From NCBI RefSeq assembly GCF_042648445.1, contig NZ_JBHRYB010000013.1:540068-604067 (forward strand): a stretch of 64,000 nt of DNA. Direction: 5' to 3'. This DNA comes from Bacterioplanoides pacificum (GTDB taxonomy: Bacteria; Pseudomonadota; Gammaproteobacteria; Pseudomonadales; Oceanobacteraceae). The position numbers and the translations under genes are program-made. A model generated the notes under the pieces. It was not told the origin of the DNA, searched no databases, and saw nothing but the letters and a program-made list of their open reading frames with translations. Below are positions 42,661 through 52,373 of the stretch, piece after piece; positions within the stretch are counted from its first letter, which is position 1, and the number at the start of each line of letters is the position of its first letter.

Positions 42661-43155
42661 CTACTTGGCGTTCAGACGTTCTATCAACAACTTGGTAATA
42701 TCCGCTTTTGGCGATACATAAATCGCCGCTCCGGACTGAAGCACCACATCATACCCAGCTTCATCAATGATTGCTTTAAGCAACTTCTCAAGTTCTGGCA
42801 ATTGTGTTTGGAAAAATTCGCGCTTCCACTTCTGCTCCATCTGTTGGAGCTTTTTGGCAAAGAACTGGAACTCGGTCTTTTTCTCTTCGAAATCGTTTGC
42901 TGAGTTACGACGTTCATCATCGCTCATCACATCAGCATTCTTCTGCACCTTTTCCTGCAGATCGCGTAACTGTTGCTCCAGACTTTTCAGCTTGCTGATT
43001 GAGTCTTTGTTGTCTTTCTCAAACTGCTTGATCGAGGTTTTTGCCGCCTCCGATAAAAACAGCGCACGCTCCATATCCACAACCGCTACTTTGGTGCCTT
43101 CCGCAACTGCGGCATTCATCAGCAGCGCTGCTGCCATCGCAATAATCCAACGCAT
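42661..43155 (-). CDS. skp: Periplasmic chaperone Skp/OmpH
   Basis: Skp holds unfolded outer-membrane proteins in the periplasm and delivers them to BamA. The 164 residues start with a signal peptide (MRWIIAMAAALLMNAAVAEG) and then form a long charged coiled coil (about 40-110). The ATG at 43155 is preferred: AAGGAG stands 7 bases before it, but only a base from the ATG at 43161. It lies between bamA and lpxD as in E. coli. Confidence 0.92.
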   Translation of the reverse strand: MRWIIAMAAALLMNAAVAEGTKVAVVDMERALFLSEAAKTSIKQFEKDNKDSISKLKSLEQQLRDLQEKVQKNADVMSDDERRNSANDFEEKKTEFQFFAKKLQQMEQKWKREFFQTQLPELEKLLKAIIDEAGYDVVLQSGAAIYVSPKADITKLLIERLNAK

Positions 43156-43184
43156 CCTCATGCTCCTTAATTGTTATACGAGTG

Positions 43185-45740
43185 TTAAAAAACTTGTCCC
43201 AGCGAGAACTCGAAACCTTCTGTCCGGTCGCCACGTTGTTCATTCAGCGGCACCGAATAAGTGAAGGTCAGCGGTCCGATGGCGGTGATCCAGGTCAGAC
43301 CGGCGCCAAAGCTGGTCCGGATTTCAGCCAGATCAATCCCGCTGCTGCAGTAGGGGTGAGTATTCAGATCGCTGATATCCAGATCCGACGGAGTGTAACA
43401 TTCATCGGTAAAGGTGTTACCCGCATCCAAGAAGAATACGCTGCGTACTGAGCTGCGGTCTTCAATAAATGGCAGGGGATAAATCAGCTCAAGACTGGCT
43501 TCGGTCAGGATATTACCGCCCAGCGCACGTTCCCGCTCAAGGAACAGCGGCGCCGTTTTAACCGAACCGGAACCGTCTGTTTTATACACGGGACGATAAC
43601 GATTAGGGTTAGAAATACTGACCGCTGCCCCGTCCACGTCGGTGCTGTACACCACGTTTGGAGCACTGTTATCCACAATCGGACGACCGAGGTTATCGGT
43701 TTCGTACTGTGGGTTACCATTAGCGTCGGTTTCCACCACGTTCACTACGCTGTAATCCGGCAGACCTTTAGGCCCCAGGCTGTTCGAGCGGTAACCACGC
43801 ACTGAGCCAACTCCACCGGCGCGGAAGTTTTTAAAGAATGGCAGACGCTTCTGATCGCCAAAACCGTCGCCATAACCCAGTTCAGTCCGCAAGCGAACGG
43901 TCCACTCATCGGCAATCGGGAAATAGTAGTTAGCGTTATAACCCAGCTTGTAGTACGTCAGATCACTGCCGGGCACAGAGATATTGGCCGACACTTTATG
44001 TTCGGTACCCGCGGTCGGGAACAGCCCGCGGTTCAGGTTGTTATAGCGCCAGTTCAGGCCCAGCGTATATTCGTCGAAGTTGTCTCCTTCACTGGCGACA
44101 AAATCTTCAATTTCAGCCGGCACTGTGGTGCCAAGGAACATTTCGGTATTGGTATAACCGACCGACATCGACACCCGCTGACGGTGTGAAATCGGATAAC
44201 CAAAGGTCATATTGGCGCCCTTGGCATTGGTCTGATAATCACTGACCGTATTCAGCTGACTGAAATCGGTTTTGCGGTAGAACAGATTAAAGCCCCGGCT
44301 AACTCCGTCAATGGTGTAATACGGGTTGGTATAAGAGAAGTTATACGACTGCACCGTGTTGTTTTTCTGCAGTCCCAGGCTCATTCGGTTACCGGTTCCC
44401 AGGAAATTATTCTGGCTGACGCTGGCACCGATAATCATGCCGCTGCTACCGGCATAACCAATATTAAAGTTCAGGCTGCCACTGAGTTGCTCTTCAACGT
44501 TGTAATTCACATCAATCAGATCATCAGCACCAGGGACGGCCGGCGTCTCAACATTAACGGTTTTAAAGAAGCCAAGCTGATTGAGGCGGCTTTTACCGGC
44601 ATCAATTTTATCGGTAGACGCCCAGCCACCTTCCATCTGCACCATTTCCCGGCGCAACACTTCATCTTTAGTGCTCTGGTTACCGCTGAAATTAATCGCG
44701 CGTACGTAGGTGCGTTTGCCCGGCTCAACAAAAAAGGTCAGATCGACTTCTTTTTCTTCATCGTAAATTTTCGGAATGCCGTCGACTTTGGCGAACGTGT
44801 AACCATCGTTACCCAGCCGTTTACTCATCAGGTCACTGCTGTAAGTCACCCGGCTGCGGGAAAAAGTGTCTCCCGGTTCCAGCAGGTAAAGGCGGGTAAA
44901 TTCTTCCTCAGCGAGCACCAGCTCACCGGCCAGTTTAATATCACGGATGCTGTAAACATCGCCTTCGGTGATATTGATGGTGATGTACACGCCTTCTTTA
45001 TCCGGTGATACCGATACCTGAGTGGATTCAATATTAAAACGGATATAACCGCGGTCGAGGTAATAAGAGCGCAGGGTTTCCAGATCGGCGGATAATTTTT
45101 CCCGGGCGTATTTATCGTCACTGGCATACCAGGACCAGAAGTTAGTGGTTTGCAGCTGGAATTGCTTCAGCAATTCGGCGTCGCTGAACACCTGATTCCC
45201 CACTACATTAATATGTTCGATGGTGGCTACGTTGCCTTCTTCCACATCAATCTTTAACGCCACCCGGTTACGTGGTAAACGCACCACTTCGGTTTCAATA
45301 CCGGCGTCATAACGCCCCTGAGCAACATACTGACGTTCCAGCTCCAGCGAAATACGTTCCAGGGTTGAGCGTTTAAACACCAGCCCTTCCGCCAGTCCGG
45401 ATTGCTTCAGACCATCCAGCAAGGCTTCCGTCTGAATGGCTTTATTACCTTCAATTTCAATACTGGTAATGGTGGGTAATTCCACCAGTTTTACCACCAG
45501 CACATTGCCGTCACGCAATAACGCAACATCATTAAATAAGCCGGATTTGAACAGACGCTTGGACGCATTAACCAACCGCACACTGTCGACCGGGTCGCCG
45601 ACGTTCACCGGGAAACGTTCAAACACGGTTCCGGCAGAAACCCGCTGCAACCCTTCCAGACGAATGTCTTCGATGACAAAAGATTCGGCGGATGCTGTGG
45701 ATACCAGCCCCAATAACAGCGCGAACAACAAAAAACGCAT
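43185..45740 (-). CDS. bamA: Outer membrane protein assembly factor BamA
   Basis: BamA inserts beta-barrels in the outer membrane. The 851-residue protein has a signal peptide (MRFLLFALLLGLVSTASA), five POTRA domains (about 22-420: IRLEGLQRVSAGTVF, IEIEGNKAIQTEALL, and so on) and a C-terminal 16-strand barrel with VRGYRSNSLGPKGLPD near the lid loop. It ends in GQVF with the terminal Phe. The extracellular loop near 45% of the barrel contains a long Asn/Asp-rich insertion. The ATG at 45740 is preferred to a TTG at 45743. Confidence 0.97.
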   Translation of the reverse strand: MRFLLFALLLGLVSTASAESFVIEDIRLEGLQRVSAGTVFERFPVNVGDPVDSVRLVNASKRLFKSGLFNDVALLRDGNVLVVKLVELPTITSIEIEGNKAIQTEALLDGLKQSGLAEGLVFKRSTLERISLELERQYVAQGRYDAGIETEVVRLPRNRVALKIDVEEGNVATIEHINVVGNQVFSDAELLKQFQLQTTNFWSWYASDDKYAREKLSADLETLRSYYLDRGYIRFNIESTQVSVSPDKEGVYITINITEGDVYSIRDIKLAGELVLAEEEFTRLYLLEPGDTFSRSRVTYSSDLMSKRLGNDGYTFAKVDGIPKIYDEEKEVDLTFFVEPGKRTYVRAINFSGNQSTKDEVLRREMVQMEGGWASTDKIDAGKSRLNQLGFFKTVNVETPAVPGADDLIDVNYNVEEQLSGSLNFNIGYAGSSGMIIGASVSQNNFLGTGNRMSLGLQKNNTVQSYNFSYTNPYYTIDGVSRGFNLFYRKTDFSQLNTVSDYQTNAKGANMTFGYPISHRQRVSMSVGYTNTEMFLGTTVPAEIEDFVASEGDNFDEYTLGLNWRYNNLNRGLFPTAGTEHKVSANISVPGSDLTYYKLGYNANYYFPIADEWTVRLRTELGYGDGFGDQKRLPFFKNFRAGGVGSVRGYRSNSLGPKGLPDYSVVNVVETDANGNPQYETDNLGRPIVDNSAPNVVYSTDVDGAAVSISNPNRYRPVYKTDGSGSVKTAPLFLERERALGGNILTEASLELIYPLPFIEDRSSVRSVFFLDAGNTFTDECYTPSDLDISDLNTHPYCSSGIDLAEIRTSFGAGLTWITAIGPLTFTYSVPLNEQRGDRTEGFEFSLGQVF

Positions 45741-45766
45741 CAAAAAATGTTTCCAAATAAGCCGGC

Positions 45767-47107
45767 TTACAACCGGCTGATATCATTATAAAAAGCCACC
45801 GACATCAGACACAGGAGCAAAAACATGCCCACTTTGATGGCTGCAATCTGTATGTTTTCCGGTACCGGTTTACCACTCAGCATTTCGGCGCTGTAAAACA
45901 GAATATGGCCGCCATCCAGCATAGGCACCGGTAATAAATTCAGTACCCCCAGCGACACGCTCAGCAACGCCAGGAAGCCAACAAAACTTTCAAAGCCGCC
46001 CGAGGCTGAAGCGCCCGCTACTTTAGCAATGGTGATCGGGCCACTCAAGTTCTTAACCGATACATCACCACGGATCATTTTCCACAGCGACTCGAGGGTA
46101 AAACCAATCAGATCTGAGGTTTTTTCCAGCCCCAGTACCAGTCCCTGCCACAGGCCAGCATGGGAGGTGCGCAACCAGTCCTGTGGTAATTCAGGTACCT
46201 GCACTCCGGCCCCGACAAAACCGATCACCTTGCCATCATCCAGTTGCTTGGCAGCTGGCGTCAGTGTCAGCGTCTGTTGCTGACCATTACGCTCAACGCT
46301 TAACAACAGCGCCTGCTCAGGCGCATCACGCACTAATTCAACCCAGTGGTACCAGTCCCGTACCGCAACGTCATTCACCGCCAGCACCTGATCACCACTG
46401 CGCATTCCGGCGGCCTGTGCCCGGCCATCCGGCGATAACTCACCAATACGGGCGGCAATATCCAGACGCCGGGGTTCAATTCCTAAACCAGCAATCGGGT
46501 CAGGAACGTCGGTGTCCGCCAACCAGCGTTGTACCGATAACGTCAGCGGCCGCTCACGGCCATCAGCCGACAACACCTGCAGCGGAATATCGGCATCTTC
46601 ACCTAAAAAATTCACCAACTCCCAGCTGACTTCCTGCCAGCTGCTGGTGTCGTTACCGTCTACGGCAATAATTTCATCGCCACTGCGAAGCCCGGCAACC
46701 GCCGCCACACTGTTGTCACTTACCGCACCCACGACCGGCACCACCCCGGTGGTACCGGCGACAAACAGAAACCAATAAGCGGCGATAGCAAACAGGAAGT
46801 TGGCAACCGGACCGGCGGCGGCAATGGCGATACGCTGCCAGGCTGGCTTACGGGTAAACGCCTGGTCGAGCAGGTGTTCAGGCACCGGAGCTTCACGCTC
46901 ATCGAGCATTTTAACGTAGCCACCCAGCGGAATCGGGGCAATAGCAAACTCGGTACCGTGCTTGTCATGCCAGGACCATAACGGGTTGCCAAAGCCGACT
47001 GAGAAACGCAGCACTTTGACGCCACAACGGCGGGCTACCCAGAAATGTCCGTATTCATGAATCACCACCAGCACACTGATGGCGATAATGAAATATAACA
47101 GTGTCAC
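45767..47107 (-). CDS. rseP: Site-2 intramembrane protease RseP
   Basis: RseP cuts anti-sigma factor RseA in the membrane to activate sigma-E. The zinc site HEYGH is at residues 17-21, two PDZ domains lie in the periplasm (about 120-300), and MLDGGHIL completes the active site. The 446 residues are normal. It starts with GTG at 47107, overlapping the dxr stop (GTGA). Confidence 0.96.
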   Translation of the reverse strand: MTLLYFIIAISVLVVIHEYGHFWVARRCGVKVLRFSVGFGNPLWSWHDKHGTEFAIAPIPLGGYVKMLDEREAPVPEHLLDQAFTRKPAWQRIAIAAAGPVANFLFAIAAYWFLFVAGTTGVVPVVGAVSDNSVAAVAGLRSGDEIIAVDGNDTSSWQEVSWELVNFLGEDADIPLQVLSADGRERPLTLSVQRWLADTDVPDPIAGLGIEPRRLDIAARIGELSPDGRAQAAGMRSGDQVLAVNDVAVRDWYHWVELVRDAPEQALLLSVERNGQQQTLTLTPAAKQLDDGKVIGFVGAGVQVPELPQDWLRTSHAGLWQGLVLGLEKTSDLIGFTLESLWKMIRGDVSVKNLSGPITIAKVAGASASGGFESFVGFLALLSVSLGVLNLLPVPMLDGGHILFYSAEMLSGKPVPENIQIAAIKVGMFLLLCLMSVAFYNDISRL

Positions 47108-48291
47108 AACGAATCCTCAGCAATAATGCGGCGCGCACATTGGCGCGCCCAGTCATCCGCAGCCAGCACAATATCCAGCTGATCTGTGGGGGCTACAGAA
47201 TGCCGTTGCATGACCTGTTCAATCAAGACAGGGATGGCGTTAAATGACAATTCTTGCTGTAAAAAAGCGTCAACCGCTACCTCGTTTGCTGCGTTTAATA
47301 CCGCAGGCATAGTGCCACCGGCAGCAAACGCCTGTCGGGCGAGGCGCAGACAGGGGAACGCATCTTCATCCGGTGGCATAAAATCAAGACGCGCGATGTC
47401 GAATAGATCCAGGTGTTTCACACCGGCATCAATTCGTTGTGGCCAGGCCATCCCGTAAGCGATCGGTGTACGCATATCCGGCTGCCCCAGCTGCGCAATG
47501 ACCGAGCCGTCACAATATTGCACCATCGAATGGATCACGCTTTGTGGGTGCACCACCACCTGTACCTGGTGCGGCAAACAATGAAATAAGAAGCAGGCTT
47601 CGATCAGCTCCAGGCCTTTATTCATCAGGGTGGCAGAATCGACCGATATTTTTGCCCCCATTGACCAGTTCGGGTGGGCCACTGCCTGTGCCGGAGTTAC
47701 CTCCGCCAGCTCAGAGCGTGGTTTACCACGAAATGGACCACCGGACGCGGTGAGCAGAATTTTGTCGATGCCATGCGGCGCAAAGTCACCGCCATAATGT
47801 TGTGGCAGGCTCTGAAAAATAGCGTTGTGTTCGCTGTCGATGGGTAATAACTCAGCTCCGCCACGCGCCACCGCGGCCATAAATAAAGGGCCGGCCATCA
47901 CCAGACTTTCTTTATTGGCCAGTAACACCCGCTTGCCGGCTTCAGCGGCGGCTAAGGATGGCAATAACCCGGCCGCGCCAACGATAGCCGCCATCACCTG
48001 CTGTACCTCAGCATGAGAAGCCACCATCGCCAGTGCATCCGCACCACAGAGAATTTCCGTATCCCCGGTATCAGCAGCACCTAAGTGCCGGGCGGCGCTT
48101 TCATCCGCCATCACCGCATAACGCGGCCGGAATTCATTAATATCACGCAGCATAATGTCTACACTGCGCGCTGCGGTTAATGCAAAAACCCGGTATTTAT
48201 CCGGGTGGCGGCGAATTACATCCAGCGTGCTCTGGCCGATCGAGCCGGTAGCCCCCAAAACGGTAATGTTCTGAACCTGTCGAGCCGTCAT
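47104..48291 (-). CDS. dxr: 1-deoxy-D-xylulose 5-phosphate reductoisomerase
   Basis: This is the second step of the MEP isoprenoid pathway (NADPH- and metal-dependent). The 395 residues open with VLGATGSIGQSTLDVIRRH, and contain LLANKESLVMAG, LLPIDSEHNAIFQSL and LTASGGPFRG, each a Dxr signature. It sits between cdsA and rseP as in E. coli. Confidence 0.97.
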   Translation of the reverse strand: MTARQVQNITVLGATGSIGQSTLDVIRRHPDKYRVFALTAARSVDIMLRDINEFRPRYAVMADESAARHLGAADTGDTEILCGADALAMVASHAEVQQVMAAIVGAAGLLPSLAAAEAGKRVLLANKESLVMAGPLFMAAVARGGAELLPIDSEHNAIFQSLPQHYGGDFAPHGIDKILLTASGGPFRGKPRSELAEVTPAQAVAHPNWSMGAKISVDSATLMNKGLELIEACFLFHCLPHQVQVVVHPQSVIHSMVQYCDGSVIAQLGQPDMRTPIAYGMAWPQRIDAGVKHLDLFDIARLDFMPPDEDAFPCLRLARQAFAAGGTMPAVLNAANEVAVDAFLQQELSFNAIPVLIEQVMQRHSVAPTDQLDIVLAADDWARQCARRIIAEDSL

Positions 48292-48314
48292 GAATTACCA
48301 CTCAGATCAGGCCG

Positions 48315-49160
48315 TCAGGCGCTGAGTCCCCAGTTAAAGATCAGCATACAAAAGGCAAACACAGGTACCGCCGATGCCATACTGTCGATGCGGTCCAATA
48401 CACCACCGTGACCGGGCAACAGCTGCGAACTGTCTTTAATACCCCGGTGCCGTTTCATCATACTTTCCACCAGGTCACCCAACACCGACACCACCGCAGT
48501 GATCACGGTAATCAGCAGGAACGACAAGGCGAAGCGGCTATCAACCGCCTGGATCTGGCTATTGATATAGCCCAGGAAAGCCACGGCAACCAGCAGACTG
48601 GTGGCAAAACCACCCCAGAACCCGGCCCATGATTTACCCGGGCTGACGTTGGGTGCCAGCTTTGCTTTACCCCACTTGCGCCCGGCAAAATACGCACCGG
48701 TATCCGCTCCCCAGATAATCAGCATCAGGTAGACAATCAGTAACGAGCTGTGTGGCTGTTGTTTCAGGTGCATAAAACCCACCCACATCGGAATCAGTAC
48801 ACACAATCCCAGTAATGCCCGGATTGGCCGGGCGTGCCACAGCTCGGTACCGCCCGGGTATTGTTTCACCAGCGCAAAAGCTACCGCCCACCAGAGCGTG
48901 CCGACGGCGAGGAAATAGATCAGATACTGTTCGTTTACTTTGAGGAAGCGCGCGGTCAGATACAAACAAATAAACATCACCGCGGCGTAAAGTACCCGGC
49001 TCCAGTTTTTACGATAGCCGGCAATGTTTGCCCATTCCCAGGCCCCCAGAGTGGCAATCACAGCAATAAAAATCGCGAACTGTTTTAATGGCAAAAAGAA
49101 AATGCCAAAAATCATCAGGGGGGCTAACACCAGGGCGGTGATGACGCGTAATTTAGTCAC
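48315..49160 (-). CDS. cdsA: Phosphatidate cytidylyltransferase
   Basis: CdsA makes CDP-diacylglycerol for phospholipid synthesis at the inner membrane. The start is a GTG at 49160 (281 residues): it has AGGAAG upstream and overlaps the uppS stop by eight bases; a longer frame to 49289 would lie fully inside uppS. About eight membrane helices. The signature is KRHRGIKDSSQLLPGHGGVLDRIDS, with the metal-binding Asp residues. Confidence 0.95.
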   Translation of the reverse strand: MTKLRVITALVLAPLMIFGIFFLPLKQFAIFIAVIATLGAWEWANIAGYRKNWSRVLYAAVMFICLYLTARFLKVNEQYLIYFLAVGTLWWAVAFALVKQYPGGTELWHARPIRALLGLCVLIPMWVGFMHLKQQPHSSLLIVYLMLIIWGADTGAYFAGRKWGKAKLAPNVSPGKSWAGFWGGFATSLLVAVAFLGYINSQIQAVDSRFALSFLLITVITAVVSVLGDLVESMMKRHRGIKDSSQLLPGHGGVLDRIDSMASAVPVFAFCMLIFNWGLSA

Positions 49161-49917
49161 CTTGGTCTTCCTTAAGCTGATCGTCGGTGCGACCAAAACG
49201 GCGGGTCCGTTCGGCAAAAGCAGCCAACGCTTTTTTATATTCTTGTTGTTTAAAGTCAGGCCACAACGCATCGGAAAAATAGAACTCACTGTAGGCTGTC
49301 TGCCATAACATAAAGTTACTGATACGTTGCTCTCCGCCGGTACGAATCATCAGATCCGGCGCCGGGAACTCACTCAACCAGGTGTAACGGTGAAAGCTCT
49401 GTTCGTTGATATCCTCAACGGCCAGTTCTCCCGCCTGAACCGCCGTAGCAATCCGCCGGACAGCCTGCGTAATATCCCACTGGCCGCCATAGTTGGCCGC
49501 AATCACCAGCGTCATAGCACTGTTGTTATGGGTCAGCGCTTCGGCATCCCGTACCAGTGTCTGGATCTGCTCATTGAAACCGGACAGATCTCCCATCACC
49601 ACCAGGCGGATATTGTTTTTATGCAGTTTTTTGACTTCGCGCTGCAGCGCAGCCACAAACAGCTGCATCAGAGCACTGACTTCTTTGGCGGGTCGGCGCC
49701 AGTTTTCACTGCTGAAGGCAAACAGCGTCAGCACTTCAACGCCTTCCCGGGCAGAGGTTTCTACAACCGCGCGAACAGCGTCAACGCCGGCTTTATGCCC
49801 GGCAACGCCCGGCATAAAACGTTTTTTAGCCCAACGATTGTTGCCATCCATAATAATGGCAACGTGTTTGGGCACCTGGCCCTGAGCGGCCAGGTTATCA
49901 TCAATACTGGTAGACAT
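49153..49917 (-). CDS. uppS: Undecaprenyl diphosphate synthase
   Basis: It makes the C55 lipid carrier for peptidoglycan and O-antigen by cis-prenyl transfer. The 254 residues carry AIIMDGNNRWAKKR (catalytic Asp), TLFAFSSENWRRP and PAPDLMIRTGGEQRISNFM. The ATG at 49917 is used; a TTG two codons earlier is possible. No clear Shine-Dalgarno is seen. It lies between frr and cdsA. Confidence 0.96.
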   Translation of the reverse strand: MSTSIDDNLAAQGQVPKHVAIIMDGNNRWAKKRFMPGVAGHKAGVDAVRAVVETSAREGVEVLTLFAFSSENWRRPAKEVSALMQLFVAALQREVKKLHKNNIRLVVMGDLSGFNEQIQTLVRDAEALTHNNSAMTLVIAANYGGQWDITQAVRRIATAVQAGELAVEDINEQSFHRYTWLSEFPAPDLMIRTGGEQRISNFMLWQTAYSEFYFSDALWPDFKQQEYKKALAAFAERTRRFGRTDDQLKEDQGD

Positions 49918-49945
49918 AAGCAATGGCCGTCTGAAACACGCGGGC

Positions 49946-50503
49946 TCAGACCTGCATCAGATCCTTTTCTTTGTCTGCCAGCAGCTGATCCACTTCCGCG
50001 ATAAATTTATCGGTCAGTTTCTGGATCTGCTCTTCACCGCCACGCTGTTCGTCTTCAGAAATTTCTTTTTCTTTCAGCAGCGCTTTGATGTCGCCGTTCG
50101 CATCACGACGGATATTACGCACCGATACCCGGCCTTTTTCTGCTTCCGCACGAGCCTGTTTAATGTATTCCTTACGGGTTTCTTCGGTCAGTGGTGGCAT
50201 CGGAATACGGATCACATCACCGGAAGTCGCCGGGTTCAGGCCAAGGTTGGCTTTCATGATCGCTTTTTCGATTTCCGGGATCATGTTCTTTTCCCACGGG
50301 TTCACCGCCAGGCTGCGGCCATCTTCAACGATGATGTTAGCAACCTGTGCGATAGGGGTATCCGAACCGTAATAGTTGACCATCACACCATCCAGAATGG
50401 CTGGAGTGGCACGACCGGTACGCACTTTCTTAAACGCCTCAATCATAGCTGCGACGCTTTTCTTCATGCGCTCTTGGGCATCTTTTTGGATTTCGTTAAT
50501 CAT
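49946..50503 (-). CDS. frr: Ribosome recycling factor
   Basis: Frr splits post-termination ribosomes with EF-G. The 185 residues have the family pattern RTGRATPAILDGVMVNYYGS, NPWEKNMIPEIEKAI and VRNIRRDANGDIKALLKE. The start overlaps the pyrH stop (ATGA). Confidence 0.97.
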   Translation of the reverse strand: MINEIQKDAQERMKKSVAAMIEAFKKVRTGRATPAILDGVMVNYYGSDTPIAQVANIIVEDGRSLAVNPWEKNMIPEIEKAIMKANLGLNPATSGDVIRIPMPPLTEETRKEYIKQARAEAEKGRVSVRNIRRDANGDIKALLKEKEISEDEQRGGEEQIQKLTDKFIAEVDQLLADKEKDLMQV

Positions 50504-51240
50504 GCGTTTTCTTCCTCACTGACAATCAGCGTACCGTCATTGCCGCCAGTCAATAATCGCGCCAGTACGCCGGTTTCATTCATATCATATACACGCAGAG
50601 GCATGCTGTGATCGCGGGCCAGACAAATGGCCGTCAGATCCATCACACCCAGTTGTTTTTCCAGTACTTCCTGATAGGTCAGGCAGTCGTATTTTTCTGC
50701 ATTCGGGTCTTTTTTCGGATCCGCAGTATACACACCATCGACATTGGTTGCTTTTAAAACCAGATCGGCGTTAATTTCGATACCCCGCAGGCAAGCTGCA
50801 GAATCGGTGGTGAAAAACGGATTGCCGGTACCAGCAGAAAAAATAACCACATCACCGGCATCCAGGGCACGAATGGCGCTACGACGGTCGTAATGATCGA
50901 CCACACCACTCATCGGAATTGCCGACATTACCCGGGTCGGCATATTGGCACGTTCCAGTGCATCGCGCATTGCCAGGGCATTCATGACCGTGGCCAGCAT
51001 TCCCATATGATCACCCGCGACCCGATCCAGGCCCGCTTCACTCAATGCTTTGCCGCGGAACAGGTTTCCGCCACCAATTACCAGGCCTACCTGCACACCA
51101 ATTCCTTTCAGCTGGCCGATCTCCAGTGCCATACGATCGAGCACTTTCGGATCGATACCAAATTCCATTTCACCCATTAAGGCTTCACCACTGAGTTTCA
51201 GCAGTACTCGTTTGTATTTAGGGCTTTTCTGTTCGGCCAT
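50500..51240 (-). CDS. pyrH: Uridylate kinase
   Basis: PyrH phosphorylates UMP to UDP and is the hexameric bacterial type. The start is ATG 51240 (246 residues), with GGAG nine bases upstream; the open frame to 51378 runs into the terminators after tsf. Motifs: RVLLKLSGEALMG, LVIGGGNLFRG, DGVYTADPKKDP. It has its own short gap from tsf with two hairpins. Confidence 0.96.
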   Translation of the reverse strand: MAEQKSPKYKRVLLKLSGEALMGEMEFGIDPKVLDRMALEIGQLKGIGVQVGLVIGGGNLFRGKALSEAGLDRVAGDHMGMLATVMNALAMRDALERANMPTRVMSAIPMSGVVDHYDRRSAIRALDAGDVVIFSAGTGNPFFTTDSAACLRGIEINADLVLKATNVDGVYTADPKKDPNAEKYDCLTYQEVLEKQLGVMDLTAICLARDHSMPLRVYDMNETGVLARLLTGGNDGTLIVSEEENA

Positions 51241-51354
51241 ACAGAATTTCTCCAGATAGACAGGCAATAGTGATGTTTGATTGTTAGAGCCATCATGGCT
51301 TTGCTCGCCGGCTTGTGGCCGGTTTCGCCGTGCCTCAGGGATATTCGAGACACA

Positions 51355-51413
51355 AATATGCCGGGGCAAGCCCGGCATATTATGACATCACCGGGGCGAT
51401 AAACCCCAGGTGA
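51355..51413. terminator. Pair of hairpins between tsf and pyrH
   Basis: AATATGCCGGG pairs with CCCGGCATATT (51355-51381), and ATCACC-GGGG pairs with CCCC-AGGTGAT (51387-51412). T-runs are short, so these may give partial termination after rpsB-tsf, separating high-level translation genes from pyrH onward. Confidence 0.65.
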
Positions 51414-51426
51414 TGGGTCACGGTTA

Positions 51427-52278
51427 TTAACCGTTCAGCTGTGCAGCAACTTCAGCAGCGAAGTCGACTTCTTCAACTTCAATACCTTCGCCCACTTCGA
51501 TACGAACGAAAGAAACAACTTCAGCACCGGCTTCTTTCGCCAGCTGAGCGATGCTTTGCTCAGGGTTTTTAACGAAAGGCTGTTCCAGCAGGCTGTTTTC
51601 TTTCAGGAACTTCTTGATACGGCCGCCCATCATTTTTTCAACGATTTCAGCTGGCTTACCTTCCATATCAGGCTGTGCCTTGATGATGTCTTTCTCTTTT
51701 TCCAGCTCAGCTTCTGGCATATCTTCAGGACGCAGAACGCGAGGGTTAACCGCGGTCACATGCATAGCGATATCTTTAGCAACGTCAGCGTTACCGCCTT
51801 TCAGCTCAACGATAGCAGCGATTTTACCGTTAGCGTGCAGGTAAGCACCTACAGTTTCGCCTTCAACAACGAAAGCACGACGAACAGTAACGTTTTCACC
51901 GATTTTCTGAACCAGAGCCATACGATCGTCTTCCAGCTCACCTTCGGTCAGCTTGGCTACGTCAGCTTCTTTGGTTTCAGCCAGTTTAGCGGCTACTTTA
52001 TCAGCGAATGCGCCGAAGTTAGCATCGCCTGCTGCGAAGTCAGTTTCAGAGTTAACTTCAACGGCAACCACAACACCGTCGTTAACGATAACGCGTACTT
52101 TACCTTCAGCCGCAGTACGACCTGCTTTTTTAGCCGCTTTCAGACCGGAGTTTTTACGCAGGTCTTCAATTGCCTTGTCGATGTCACCGTCGTTAGCTGT
52201 CAGAGCTTTTTTACACTCCATCATGCCCAGGCCGGTACGCTCACGCAGCTCTTTTACCATTGCAGCAGAAATTGCCAT
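51427..52278 (-). CDS. tsf: Elongation factor Ts
   Basis: EF-Ts exchanges GDP for GTP on EF-Tu. The 283 residues begin with the UBA-like part MAISAAMVKELRERTGLGMM followed by ECKKAL, then the core with NSETDFAA. AAAGAGGAATTT precedes the ATG. Codon use is strongly biased, as expected for a highly expressed gene. Confidence 0.97.
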   Translation of the reverse strand: MAISAAMVKELRERTGLGMMECKKALTANDGDIDKAIEDLRKNSGLKAAKKAGRTAAEGKVRVIVNDGVVVAVEVNSETDFAAGDANFGAFADKVAAKLAETKEADVAKLTEGELEDDRMALVQKIGENVTVRRAFVVEGETVGAYLHANGKIAAIVELKGGNADVAKDIAMHVTAVNPRVLRPEDMPEAELEKEKDIIKAQPDMEGKPAEIVEKMMGGRIKKFLKENSLLEQPFVKNPEQSIAQLAKEAGAEVVSFVRIEVGEGIEVEEVDFAAEVAAQLNG

Positions 52279-52333
52279 GTCAAATTCCTCTTTAAAGTAT
52301 CTCGAATCTTTTATTCAAAAAACGTTTATCCAA

Positions 52334-52357
52334 AAAAAGGGGGCAAGCCCCCTTTTT
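52334..52357. terminator. Hairpin between rpsB and tsf
   Basis: AAAAAGGGGGC and GCCCCCTTTTT pair around AA, a perfect terminator-like stem with A- and T-runs. It is likely a partial terminator or attenuator, since rpsB and tsf are normally co-transcribed. Confidence 0.8.
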
Positions 52358-52373
52358 CATCAGGCTTCAACGC

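Noticed and set aside
48315..49289. Longer form of cdsA starting at 49289
   Set aside because: The extra 43 residues would lie wholly within uppS and do not resemble CdsA; the GTG at 49160 has a Shine-Dalgarno.
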